DNA of 6,270 nucleotides from Collinsella aerofaciens (GTDB taxonomy: Bacteria > Actinomycetota > Coriobacteriia > Coriobacteriales > Coriobacteriaceae). The stretch is taken from contig RKAY01000044.1 in the NCBI GenBank assembly GCA_014846205.1, positions 1 to 6,270 of the forward strand. The letters run 5' to 3'. Position 1 is the first letter of the stretch, and every line of letters starts with the position of its first letter. The notes below the pieces were generated by a model, which made no database searches, was not told the origin of the DNA, and saw only the letters and a list, made by a program, of their open reading frames with translations. Both the position numbers and the translations under genes were made by a program. Shown here one piece after another: positions 1 to 5,927 of this stretch.

Positions 1-267
1 ATAGGGACCCCCAATAAAAGGCAATTGTTCTTAGGAGAATCTAACCCAAAACGTAGGCAATTACACTCGACGGCATAATGTTCCACAGCTGTTGAATACC
101 CCCCCCCATCAAAGTGGGGACAAAAGTAACAATTCGGGAAGATGAGGCGGCAATTCGCCCTCCCCGGCCCATACGTCAGCGCCCTTGGGCGATACTTGTT
201 GCAGCAACTGCGGCATACGCCGCAAAATACAACAATGACGGCAAACGCCGCACGGAAAGGAGACATT
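1..267. other. Upstream intergenic/leader region, no gene seen
   Basis: No convincing coding region lies here. An open frame does run in phase with the following gene from an ATG at 142, but that ATG has no properly spaced ribosome binding site, and the extra 42 residues do not look like part of the membrane protein family. The region holds a run of nine C (99-107) next to a small CCCCA/TGGGG hairpin (about 104-119). It also holds a 14-bp motif present twice, at 211-224 and 239-252, with one mismatch. The first copy forms a TGCGGC/GCCGCA hairpin with an ATAC loop. I found no confident -35/-10 pair. Confidence 0.55.
211..252 (+). repeat. Short direct repeat with hairpin potential in the leader of the DUF308 gene
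   Basis: CGGCATACGCCGCA (211-224) recurs as CGGCAAACGCCGCA (239-252), 28 bp apart, one mismatch. Each copy contains inverted GGC/GCC arms. The second copy ends just before the AAAGGAG ribosome binding site at 256-262, so a folded leader could influence initiation. It may equally be chance in GC-rich DNA. Confidence 0.35.
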
Positions 268-870
268 ATGGGCATCTTTAAGAACGATGACCAGCAGTCG
301 AACCTATTTGGATTTGACGAGAAAAGCATGGCAGGCAAGGCAATCAAGGCCGTGCGTTGGATCTACGCCATCACGGGTGTCATCGCGCTCATCGCCGGCA
401 TCGCGCTGCTGTTTGCGCCCGCCAAGTCCCTCATCTTCCTGACGACTGTCTTGGGCGTCTACTTTATAATCACGGCAGCCATTAGGCTGTTCACCGCCAT
501 TTTTGAGCCGCTGCTGCCCGCCGGTTGGCGCGTGACGAGCATCATCTCCAACCTGCTCATCATTCTGGGTGGCGTCATAATCCTGCGCAACCAGGCCTTC
601 TCGACCGCGACGCTCACCACGCTCGTGGTGGTCGTGGCTGGCTTCGGCTGGATTGTCGAAGGCGTCATGTCCATTCTGGAGTCTGAGCTTTCGTCTAACC
701 GCGCCCTCGCCATCCTGAGCGGCGCGCTCTCCATCATCGCCGGCATGTTCGTGTTTATCTATCCGCTGTGGTCGGCAAAGATGCTCGTCATCTTTAGCGG
801 CGCCGCGCTCCTGGTGTTTGGCGTGACGCTCATTGTCCGCGCCATTCAGTTTGGCAAACTGGTGCACTAG
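268..870 (+). CDS. HdeD/DUF308 family six-helix membrane protein
   Basis: This 200-residue protein has a short hydrophilic N-terminus (about 1-28) followed by six hydrophobic segments at roughly 29-49, 53-73, 88-106, 113-133, 146-164 and 169-190. That layout, with Gly- and Ala-rich helices and a short basic end, is typical of the DUF308/HdeD family. In Escherichia coli HdeD is an inner-membrane protein linked to acid resistance; in Gram-positives the role is unknown. The start at 268 is chosen because AAAGGAG (256-262) lies five bases upstream; an in-frame ATG at 142 lacks such a site. The stop codon is directly followed by the ATG of the next gene, so the two are probably co-transcribed and translationally coupled. 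A specific function cannot be inferred beyond membrane stress or integrity. Confidence 0.85.
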   Translation: MGIFKNDDQQSNLFGFDEKSMAGKAIKAVRWIYAITGVIALIAGIALLFAPAKSLIFLTTVLGVYFIITAAIRLFTAIFEPLLPAGWRVTSIISNLLIILGGVIILRNQAFSTATLTTLVVVVAGFGWIVEGVMSILESELSSNRALAILSGALSIIAGMFVFIYPLWSAKMLVIFSGAALLVFGVTLIVRAIQFGKLVH

Positions 871-1353
871 ATGCCAAGAACGCTCTTTATTGATGCCGAC
901 GCCTGCCCGGTTACGCGCGAGTCAATCGACTGCGCGCGGCGGGCGGGCGTCGCCGTGGTTATCGCCGGCAACAGCACGCAAAACCTGGAACGCCACATTC
1001 GCCGCGACGATCCGCGCGATGCCGAGCACGCGCGACGCGGCTTTTGGGTCACCACGCTCGATGTGAGCGTGGGCGCCGATAGTGCCGACTTTGCCATTGT
1101 CGAACGCCTGCAGGCGGGCGACGTGGTCGTGACGCAGGACATTGGCCTGGCGAGCATGGTGCTCGGCCGCGATGCCGCCGCAATCGGTGTGCGCGGGCGC
1201 GTGTACGACAAGGCGACCATCGACATGCAGCTGTTTATTCGTCACGAGGAAAAGAAGGTGCGTCGCGCCGGCGGTCGCACCTGCGGACCGGCAGCCTTCA
1301 CCAGCGAAGACCGCGCTCGCTTTAAGCGCAACCTCACCGAGCTGCTGCGCTAA
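871..1353 (+). CDS. YaiI/YqxD family protein (DUF188)
   Basis: This 160-residue soluble protein matches the YaiI/YqxD (DUF188) family in length and motifs: DADACPV at residues 8-14, DVSVGADSADFAI at 64-76, GDVVVTQDIGLA at 83-94, and the C-terminal signature with RRAGGRT at 131-137 and GPAAF at 139-143, followed by an acidic and basic stretch to the end. The Asp-rich N-terminal motif and the TQD motif resemble PIN-like nuclease folds, so a metal-dependent nucleic-acid role is often suspected, but the biochemical function of the family is not established. The ATG abuts the stop codon of the upstream membrane protein gene, with no good ribosome binding site of its own, which suggests coupled translation. 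An intrinsic terminator follows within a few bases of the stop. Confidence 0.9.
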   Translation: MPRTLFIDADACPVTRESIDCARRAGVAVVIAGNSTQNLERHIRRDDPRDAEHARRGFWVTTLDVSVGADSADFAIVERLQAGDVVVTQDIGLASMVLGRDAAAIGVRGRVYDKATIDMQLFIRHEEKKVRRAGGRTCGPAAFTSEDRARFKRNLTELLR

Positions 1354-1355
1354 CC

Positions 1356-1400
1356 AAGGCAGATTTTTGGGATATGCCCGGAAATCTGCCTTTTTGTTTT
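1356..1400 (+). terminator. Intrinsic terminator of the DUF308-DUF188 unit
   Basis: An 11-bp perfect stem, AAGGCAGATTT (1356-1366) with AAATCTGCCTT (1382-1392), has a loop that can pair further (GGG with CCC). It is followed by a T-rich tail interrupted by one G (1391-1400). It starts three bases after the DUF188 stop codon. Confidence 0.85.
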
Positions 1401-1434
1401 GGGCGGTATGAACGCTCGGAATCCATGACTCAAC

Positions 1435-1510
1435 AAAAAAACGGGCTTCAAAATGCCATACGTCGCCGCATTGCGCAGGCACCGAGCATGGCTATTTTGA
1501 AGCCCGTTTT
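1435..1510 (-). terminator. Long-stem intrinsic terminator of the minus-strand transporter gene
   Basis: Positions 1438-1454 pair perfectly with 1494-1510 (17 bp). After a one-base bulge, GCCAT (1455-1459) pairs with ATGGC (1488-1492), giving about 22 bp around a 28-nt loop. Read on the minus strand, the stem runs into seven T (complement of A at 1435-1441), the expected U-tract. It begins 12 bases past the transporter stop codon. On the plus strand the trailing T-run is only four bases, so backup termination there is possible but weaker. Confidence 0.85.
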
Positions 1511-1521
1511 GTTAGGCCTAC

Positions 1522-2652
1522 TTAGAGGCCGAAGGCGGATAGGATGAGGCCCCAGCCGGCGCCGATGACGTACATCATGACCAGGAACACGGCGTTTTCG
1601 CGAGCGCTGCGGTTGGTGCGGAACAAGACCAGATAGCCCACGCCGGCAGAGATGAGCGTGCCGGCGAGCATCGGCGCCAGCTGCAGCGCACCTTCGAGGT
1701 ACAACTGCGTAATAACGACGCTGGCCGAGCAGTTGGGAATCAGACCGACGAGTGCCGAGCCCAGGACCGCAAGCGTCTCGTTGCCGCGCAGGAACTGCTC
1801 GATTGCCGACTCGCCAAAGGTCTCGAGGACGGCGACCAGAATCAGCGTCACCAGGAAAATGAATACCGACACCTGCACGGTGTGCGAGATCGCGCTGCGG
1901 ATGATCGACAGGAGGGGCGCGCCCTCGTGAGAGTGACCGTGCTCATGGCCGCAAGCACATCCGTGCTCGTAAGCATAATCGCCCTCGTGGCCGTGCTCAT
2001 GGCCGTGTTCGTGACCGTGCTCATGGCCGCGCTCGTGACCGTGCCCATGCTCGTCCTCATCCTCGTCGCAGCCGCAATGATCGCGCTCGCACAGCTCATG
2101 GATGTGATCGGCACTTACGCCCGCCTCGGCCACTTCGTCAATGATGTCGCCGCCGGTATGGTCGTCGTGCGCGCAGTTCACATGAGCCGGATTGGCAGCG
2201 GTCCCCAGCACGGTACGGCGAATCGCCGCATGCGCGCGGGCATTACGACGAAGGCCGCGGATGGCCGCATCCACGATAAAGCCCGTAACCAGAGCGATCA
2301 GCACCTTCGAGGCGAGCAACATCGCCATGGTCTGCACGGGAACTTGCTCGGCGAGCAACAGCGGCAACATCTCGTCGGAGGTCGAGAGGAACACGGCGAC
2401 CAGCGAGCCCAGCGTCACGACACGGCCGGCGTACAGCGTTGCTGCCATGGCCGAAAATCCGCACTGCGGCACCATGCCCAGCAGCGAGCCAACCACGGGA
2501 CCTGCGGCGCCGGCGCGCTTGATGGCCCCGTTAACGCGGTCGCCTGCAACGTGCTCAAGGGTTTCAAGAGCTAAATACGTCACCAACAAAAACGGCACCA
2601 GCGACAACGTGTCCTTGCCGGCGTCGAGCAGAATATCAATCAGCAAATCCAT
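1522..2652 (-). CDS. Putative manganese transporter / arsenic-efflux-like permease with His-rich loop
   Basis: This 376-residue membrane protein has two similar halves. The N-terminal half has GMVPQCGFSA at residues 59-68 followed by LYAGR and STSDEMLPLL (90-99). The C-terminal half has GLIPNCSASV at 303-312, then QLYLEG and an AGTLISAGVG helix. These paired P-[QN]-C motifs mark the family annotated as putative manganese transporter, formerly arsenic efflux (PF11449-like). Between the halves lies a hydrophilic loop (about 185-242) with Cys residues, an acidic run and repeated GHEH units, a likely metal-binding segment. The start at 2652 is chosen because it begins the conserved N-terminus, with AAAGG about 11 bases upstream; a TTG at 2706 would sit at the predicted transcription start. 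The substrate (Mn, another divalent metal, or arsenical) is inferred from the family only. Confidence 0.85.
   Translation of the reverse strand: MDLLIDILLDAGKDTLSLVPFLLVTYLALETLEHVAGDRVNGAIKRAGAAGPVVGSLLGMVPQCGFSAMAATLYAGRVVTLGSLVAVFLSTSDEMLPLLLAEQVPVQTMAMLLASKVLIALVTGFIVDAAIRGLRRNARAHAAIRRTVLGTAANPAHVNCAHDDHTGGDIIDEVAEAGVSADHIHELCERDHCGCDEDEDEHGHGHERGHEHGHEHGHEHGHEGDYAYEHGCACGHEHGHSHEGAPLLSIIRSAISHTVQVSVFIFLVTLILVAVLETFGESAIEQFLRGNETLAVLGSALVGLIPNCSASVVITQLYLEGALQLAPMLAGTLISAGVGYLVLFRTNRSARENAVFLVMMYVIGAGWGLILSAFGL
1927..2049 (-). repeat. Tandem GHEH-coding repeat in the transporter loop
   Basis: Codons for residues 202-242 of the transporter contain successive GHEH units built from a 12-bp unit close to GGCCATGAGCAC, three in a row plus further degenerate copies. 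The segment also contains Cys residues (GCACGHEH). Repeats of this kind bind Zn, Ni, Mn or Co in other transporters and can change length by slippage; neither has been shown here. Confidence 0.8.
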
Positions 2653-2694
2653 GACGGATGGAACCTTTCGTGTCTTTCGGCGGCATTGTAAAGT

Positions 2695-2711
2695 CCTAGC
2701 GGTCAACTAGG
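2695..2711. promoter_or_regulatory. Possible operator: CCTAG-N7-CTAGG inverted repeat
   Basis: CCTAG (2695-2699) and CTAGG (2707-2711) form a perfect inverted repeat with centres 12 bp apart, immediately downstream of the predicted -10 of the transporter promoter. A repressor site is plausible at this position. It does not clearly match a known MntR/DtxR box, and a 5-bp arm can arise by chance. Confidence 0.3.
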
Positions 2712-2713
2712 GT

Positions 2714-2741
2714 ATTGTAGTTGTCCCAGGCGCGGTGCCAA
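2714..2741 (-). promoter_or_regulatory. Predicted sigma-70-type promoter of the transporter gene
   Basis: On the minus strand, TTGGCA (complement of 2736-2741) and TACAAT (complement of 2714-2719) are separated by 16 bp. Transcription would start near 2707, giving a leader of roughly 55 nt before the ATG at 2652. No riboswitch fold, such as the manganese-sensing yybP-ykoY type, is recognisable in that short leader. Confidence 0.5.
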
Positions 2742-2821
2742 TAGTTGCACATGGTAAACTATCATCTCGCCATAACTCGAAAACCCGAGCCGCACAACGC
2801 GGCCCATCCAAGGAGCAGCAT

Positions 2822-3790
2822 ATGAACGTATCGCAAGCACTCGAATACGAGCGCCAGCCGTTTATTCCCATGTTTATCTACGGCGATCACGGCGCCATGG
2901 AGTCCGAGCGCCAGAAGGGCGAGGAGGCCCTTAAGGTGCTCGAAACCGAGTACTTTACCGCCGAGGGCGACCCCGGCTTCGACTTTGCCACCGTGCGCGA
3001 CCTGGCCGATCGCAACCGCGACCTGTGCGACCAGATCGGCGAGGCGCGTCTACGCAACGTGACGCCCGCGACGCTTTCGCGTGGCCTGTCCGATGCCGAC
3101 ACCTGCGCGGCCATCGGTAAGATGCAAAAACGTACCGCTGCATCGGTCATGCGCGAGATCCGCGGCGACCGCGATGCACTCGGCGTGGCCTACGCCCGCA
3201 AACCCATCCAGGGCACCGTGCTGGGCATCGACATCGAGACCACCGGCCGTGCGCCCGAGCGCGGCTATATCATCAACGTGGGTTGGGAGATTATGGACCT
3301 CACGAGCGACGCCGTCCCGCACGACGCCGAGGCACACTACTGCGGTCTGCCCGACATCTATCGCGGCGAGGACGTGCCACTGTCGAATATCCACCACATC
3401 ACCTGGGACGACATCGACGGCAAAAAGCCGTTCCGCGAGAACAAGGAGCTGCAGAAGCAGCTGCTCAAGCTCATGAAGAAGTATCCGTACATGGCGCACA
3501 ACGCCGCCTTTGAGGACAGCTGGTTCAAGATCCACCTGGACGGCTACGCCGAGGCGCGCCGTGCCGGCAAGATCATCGTCATCGACTCGCGTCAGATCTG
3601 CCGCAGCCTGGACGCCGACGTGCGCTCGCTCCCCCGCGAGTCCGCGCCCGCTGCGCTCGAGAACTGGGCGCGCCGCCGTGGCACCCTCGCCGCCGACGCC
3701 AACGAGCAGCACCTGGGCCTCGACGACACCGACCTCATGCTCCGTACCGTCCAGGCCGAGTTCAACCTCAAGAATCTGTTTGCAAAATAA
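2822..3790 (+). CDS. DEDDh-type 3'-5' exonuclease domain protein
   Basis: This 322-residue protein has a C-terminal RNase H-like exonuclease domain (about 131-315). Exo I is GIDIETTG (Asp137, Glu139). Exo II is AHNAAFED (225-232). Exo III is in HLGLDDTD, with His297 and Asp302 in the H-x4-D spacing of the DEDDh class (DnaQ/epsilon-like). Exo II places Glu231 where Asp is usual, with Asp232 next to it. The first 130 residues are mostly helical and charged and match no domain I recognise. The start at 2822 has AAGGAG (2810-2815) six bases upstream. A weak extended -10 (TG at 2752, TAAACT at 2755-2760) may be the promoter, in the divergent gap shared with the transporter gene. It is probably a single-gene transcript, ended by the terminator at 3856. 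The substrate (DNA or RNA) cannot be told from sequence. Confidence 0.82.
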   Translation: MNVSQALEYERQPFIPMFIYGDHGAMESERQKGEEALKVLETEYFTAEGDPGFDFATVRDLADRNRDLCDQIGEARLRNVTPATLSRGLSDADTCAAIGKMQKRTAASVMREIRGDRDALGVAYARKPIQGTVLGIDIETTGRAPERGYIINVGWEIMDLTSDAVPHDAEAHYCGLPDIYRGEDVPLSNIHHITWDDIDGKKPFRENKELQKQLLKLMKKYPYMAHNAAFEDSWFKIHLDGYAEARRAGKIIVIDSRQICRSLDADVRSLPRESAPAALENWARRRGTLAADANEQHLGLDDTDLMLRTVQAEFNLKNLFAK

Positions 3791-3855
3791 CCGATCCATC
3801 TGCGGGAGCGCATGCCAGGCACAGCGCAATCCGTCTGGGCGCACCAGCACGCAGT

Positions 3856-3892
3856 AAACTAGGGCGCAGCCTTATGGCTGCGCCCTAGTTTT
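3856..3892 (+). terminator. Intrinsic terminator after the exonuclease gene
   Basis: A perfect 16-bp stem (3856-3871 with 3876-3891) with a TTAT loop is rich in GC (AGGGCGCAGCC arm) and ends in TTTT. It lies 65 bases after the stop codon. The arms are symmetric (AAACTAG/CTAGTTT), so it could also work on the minus strand. Confidence 0.9.
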
Positions 3893-3938
3893 CATCAAAA
3901 CGAGCGAATAAGCGTGCATCACACAGAGACTGGTTGGC

Positions 3939-3967
3939 CCACCTACATTTTTCGAGTTGTTCGGCCA
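3939..3967 (+). repeat. 29-bp repeat, left-type copy 1
   Basis: The sequence begins CCACCTACATTTTTCGA and ends TTCGGCCA. It matches the copy at 5571-5599 at 27 of 29 positions in the same orientation. It is inverted relative to the copies at 4101-4129 (22 of 29) and 5762-5790 (24 of 29). It begins 47 bases after the exonuclease terminator and marks the left edge of the low-GC segment. Confidence 0.85.
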
Positions 3968-4100
3968 GCTGAACCACTAGTCAAGGCCCTTTGAACCGCA
4001 ATCGAGCGCTGTAGTCGCCTTAATATCGCAACCAAGCCCCATTAATCTACCTGAATCAATTCGAATAGGACGTTTGCGATCGCACCATTCGCATAGGATA

Positions 4101-4129
4101 AGGCCGAATAACTCAAATTATGTTGGTGA
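4101..4129 (-). repeat. 29-bp repeat, right-type copy 1
   Basis: An inverted and diverged partner of the 3939-3967 copy (22 of 29). It shares with the 5762-5790 copy three bases that differ from both left-type copies, and a similar outer flank (on the minus strand ATGC then CTC or TC before the repeat). This suggests a distinct right-end class. The pair 3939-4129 spans 191 bp. Confidence 0.65.
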
Positions 4130-4342
4130 GGCATCTGGGCGGTCGGTAAAAACGTTTAGAGGCTACGAATTCGCAACTAAAGTTCACCAAAAAAGGCGCT
4201 GCTGGCAGAAACCTCCCCAGCCGAAGCTGCTCCCTCGATACAACAGCTCAAAAGCCCACCGTTCGCAGAAGATAAGCCGCGCCCCAATACCGTTGCCCGA
4301 AGTTTCGAGCGTATGTGGCGTCCGCTATGTCATCATGCGCGT

Positions 4343-5551
4343 ATGGGAATCGTTCTGTCACATACCACGGCACGCGCTGTATACCAAACAGCCAACTCGC
4401 TCGCAAGCTACGCGATCGATCCCATACCTATGGAAAAGATCAGGGTGTCTGCGCCGACCACGTCCGACCTGGAAACAGCACGAGCATGGCTCAACAGAAA
4501 GAATGTCGATTCTGAATGCATCCATGTGCTGACGTTTTCCAATAATGCCAAAAGGCACCGCAAGGGCTGCATCTGCCACTGCACGCGCTATACGTTTGAT
4601 GCAGAAAGCTACCTAGAACTCGAGCCGAACGTCTACATCGTCGATATCAAACTGTGCGCGTTAGAAGCAACAGCCGACCTCAACCTTTCGGAGCTCGTTG
4701 AGTATTACTTTGAAATCTGCGGCTCCTACGCACTTGAAACGTCCGACGACACTCAATATCGCGAGCGCCCAGCCCTAACCAGCGTTGAAGAGCTCAGAGC
4801 CTTCTTTTCAGAGGCATCGGGATATCGTGGATCCAATAAAGCCCTTAAGGCACTTTCTTATGTACGCGAAGGCTGTCGCTCCCCACTCGAAACGGCGTTT
4901 GTCATGATGCTGACAATGCCCAAGTCAATGGGTGGCTTAGCCATACGCGCTATCAAAACGGATTATCCGATCCCAGTCCCCAAAAGATATGCCGCCCTAA
5001 CGCGACGGACGGTTTTCTACCTCGACGCGCTGCTCGAAAATTCGATGACCGATATCGAATACAACGGCTTTTACCACGACGAACCCGAGCAGCAATCAAT
5101 TGACGAGGAGCGCCGAAACACGCTGCGAAACATGGGATATGCCGTTATCACAGTTAGTCGTCATTCGTTTTTCAAGCAGTCCGCTTTTAGACGGATCATG
5201 GAAGCGATTCGCATTCGCGAGAAGATCTGGCCCGGGCGGCTACCGGATAACTTCGCCATCCTACAAGAAACTCTTCGTCAATTTGTCTTGCGGCGCTACT
5301 TCGAATACGGTCGCCGAGTCCTGGAGGCACTCAAAGAAGAAGAGGCTACCAAGTGCGAAATTGCAAGCCAATATCCGCAAGCCGATGACCCGAGCATCAA
5401 CGATGTGCCCGAACCCGACGACATGCAACACGTCGGGGCCCTTGCTGAGGAAATCAATGGGCCTTGGGAATGCGACATGTCCGCAAAAATCGATGAAAAC
5501 CGCACGGAAGACGACACGATTATTGATTTAATTGAGAATTCGCTCTTCTAA
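4343..5551 (+). CDS. Orphan AbiEi-like / DUF559-like protein with nuclease-fold C-terminal half
   Basis: A 402-residue protein from this start. The first half, with LSHTTA near the N-terminus and a LSELVEYYFEIC segment, resembles AbiEi-type proteins. It leads into SPLET (180-184), a typical entry to the DUF559/Vsr-like restriction-endonuclease fold. After that come YLD (Asp228), IEYNG (Glu239), FYHD (His245), IDEERR and MGYAVITVS, in the order expected of that fold. An acidic tail (about 340-402) closes it. No AbiEii nucleotidyltransferase toxin gene adjoins, so a toxin-antitoxin role is unsupported; a stand-alone nuclease or defence role is only a guess. The start is uncertain: ATG 4313 is an alternative adding ten residues, and neither has a ribosome binding site. 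4343 puts the conserved LSHTTA close to the N-terminus. GC is lower than in the neighbours and repeats flank the gene, both suggesting transfer. Confidence 0.7.
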   Translation: MGIVLSHTTARAVYQTANSLASYAIDPIPMEKIRVSAPTTSDLETARAWLNRKNVDSECIHVLTFSNNAKRHRKGCICHCTRYTFDAESYLELEPNVYIVDIKLCALEATADLNLSELVEYYFEICGSYALETSDDTQYRERPALTSVEELRAFFSEASGYRGSNKALKALSYVREGCRSPLETAFVMMLTMPKSMGGLAIRAIKTDYPIPVPKRYAALTRRTVFYLDALLENSMTDIEYNGFYHDEPEQQSIDEERRNTLRNMGYAVITVSRHSFFKQSAFRRIMEAIRIREKIWPGRLPDNFAILQETLRQFVLRRYFEYGRRVLEALKEEEATKCEIASQYPQADDPSINDVPEPDDMQHVGALAEEINGPWECDMSAKIDENRTEDDTIIDLIENSLF

Positions 5552-5570
5552 AGATGGTCTATGCGGATGT

Positions 5571-5599
5571 CCACCTACATTTTTCGACTTATTCGGCCA
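5571..5599 (+). repeat. 29-bp repeat, left-type copy 2
   Basis: It begins 20 bases after the stop codon of the AbiEi-like gene. It differs from the 3939-3967 copy at only two positions, making a direct repeat 1632 bp apart that brackets that gene. Just inside it, CCAAT (5600-5604) and ATTGG (5612-5616) form a small hairpin. Confidence 0.85.
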
Positions 5600-5761
5600 C
5601 CAATGTGCCTGATTGGCTGCAGCAATGCTCAATATAACTATAGATAAAACTGATTCTGCAGGAACTCCCGTAGAGAAAGAACTGATTCTCACGGTATTTA
5701 ACAAGATAAAGTACAAATATGAACAGTTCTAATGCTTCTCGAGGCAGCTTTCTTAGCATGT

Positions 5762-5790
5762 TGGCCGAACATCTCGAAATATGTTGGCGA
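5762..5790 (-). repeat. 29-bp repeat, right-type copy 2
   Basis: Inverted relative to the left-type copies: TGGCCGAACATCTCGAAAT at 5762-5780 continues into TATGTTGGCGA. It matches the reverse complement of the 3939 copy at 24 of 29 positions and the 4101 copy at 23 of 29. The pair 5571-5790 spans 220 bp. Confidence 0.75.
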
Positions 5791-5866
5791 GCATGACGTC
5801 GATGCATCCCAACCCACAGAGAGTCGCAGAGGCGGCAAGCAGTCATCGAAATTATCGCCAATTGTA

Positions 5867-5894
5867 TTGACATATGAACATGCGCTCATATAAT
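5867..5894 (+). promoter_or_regulatory. Near-consensus promoter of the ArsR-family regulator
   Basis: TTGACA (5867-5872) and TATAAT (5889-5894) are both exact consensus hexamers, 16 bp apart. The start of transcription would be near 5901, about 40 bases before the ATG. Such a strong promoter fits a repressor-controlled gene. Confidence 0.9.
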
Positions 5895-5927
5895 CGGAAG
5901 TAAGTTATATGAGCGCATGTTCATATG
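5871..5927. promoter_or_regulatory. Two ArsR/SmtB-type operators in a perfect 23-bp inverted repeat
   Basis: Positions 5871-5893 and 5905-5927 are exact reverse complements separated by 11 bp. Each arm is itself a partial palindrome, ATATGA-N8-TCATAT, and contains the TGAAC half-site typical of ArsR/SmtB operators. The left arm overlaps the end of the -35, fills the spacer and covers most of the -10. The right arm lies between the predicted transcription start and the ribosome binding site. Binding of the adjacent regulator to either arm should block transcription, and metal would release it. Confidence 0.85.

Larger units (their letters stand above)
3893..4342. other. Low-GC intergenic region with two inverted repeat copies, no gene called
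   Basis: This gap contains repeat copies at 3939-3967 and 4101-4129. The 133 bp between them show no gene, and I see no similarity to the 162 bp between the other pair (5600-5761). The reading frame of the next gene stays open back to 4181 but has no ATG, GTG or TTG with a ribosome binding site. TTGCGA (4074-4079) and GATAAG (4097-4102) are 17 bp apart and could be a weak promoter for the downstream gene; the match is poor. Confidence 0.5.
5552..5866. other. AT-rich intergenic region with repeat pair, no gene seen
   Basis: The region between the AbiEi-like gene and the regulator promoter holds the repeat copies at 5571-5599 and 5762-5790. Short open frames here on the minus strand lack ribosome binding sites and recognisable domains. 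AACTGATTCT occurs twice (about 5648 and 5681). No intrinsic terminator is evident after the stop codon at 5551, so readthrough toward the regulator is possible. Confidence 0.5.

Noticed and set aside
304..867. Minus-strand open frame of 187 codons opposite the DUF308 gene, and a similar 186-codon frame at 922-1482
   Set aside because: Both are shadows of well-supported genes on the other strand.
1882..2574. Plus-strand open frame of 230 codons opposite the transporter gene
   Set aside because: Its Val/Leu/Met-rich repeats are the antisense reading of the GHEH repeat; no independent start signal or domain.
2653..2713. Manganese riboswitch (yybP-ykoY) in the transporter leader
   Set aside because: The predicted leader is only about 55 nt and shows no conserved paired loops of that class.
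3050..3850. Long minus-strand open frame of 266 codons opposite the exonuclease gene
   Set aside because: It lies antisense to a gene with clear catalytic motifs, has no recognisable domain or ribosome binding site, and is explained by GC-rich codon bias.
4074..4532. Plus-strand open frame of 152 codons overlapping the start of the AbiEi-like gene
   Set aside because: Composition is basic and irregular, it has no domain or ribosome binding site, and it crosses the repeat copy at 4101-4129 and the coding part of a better supported gene.
4343..5551. Reading the AbiEi-like gene as half of a type IV toxin-antitoxin pair
   Set aside because: No nucleotidyltransferase toxin gene is present on either side within the window.
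3939..5790. CRISPR array from the four 29-bp repeats
   Set aside because: The copies are inverted in pairs and widely and unequally spaced, with a gene between them; no cas genes.
3915..5822. TGCATC plus CACAGAGA present outside both ends of the repeat-framed segment (3915-3929 and 5803-5822), as if a target duplication
   Set aside because: The two blocks are spaced differently at each end and are too short to exclude chance.
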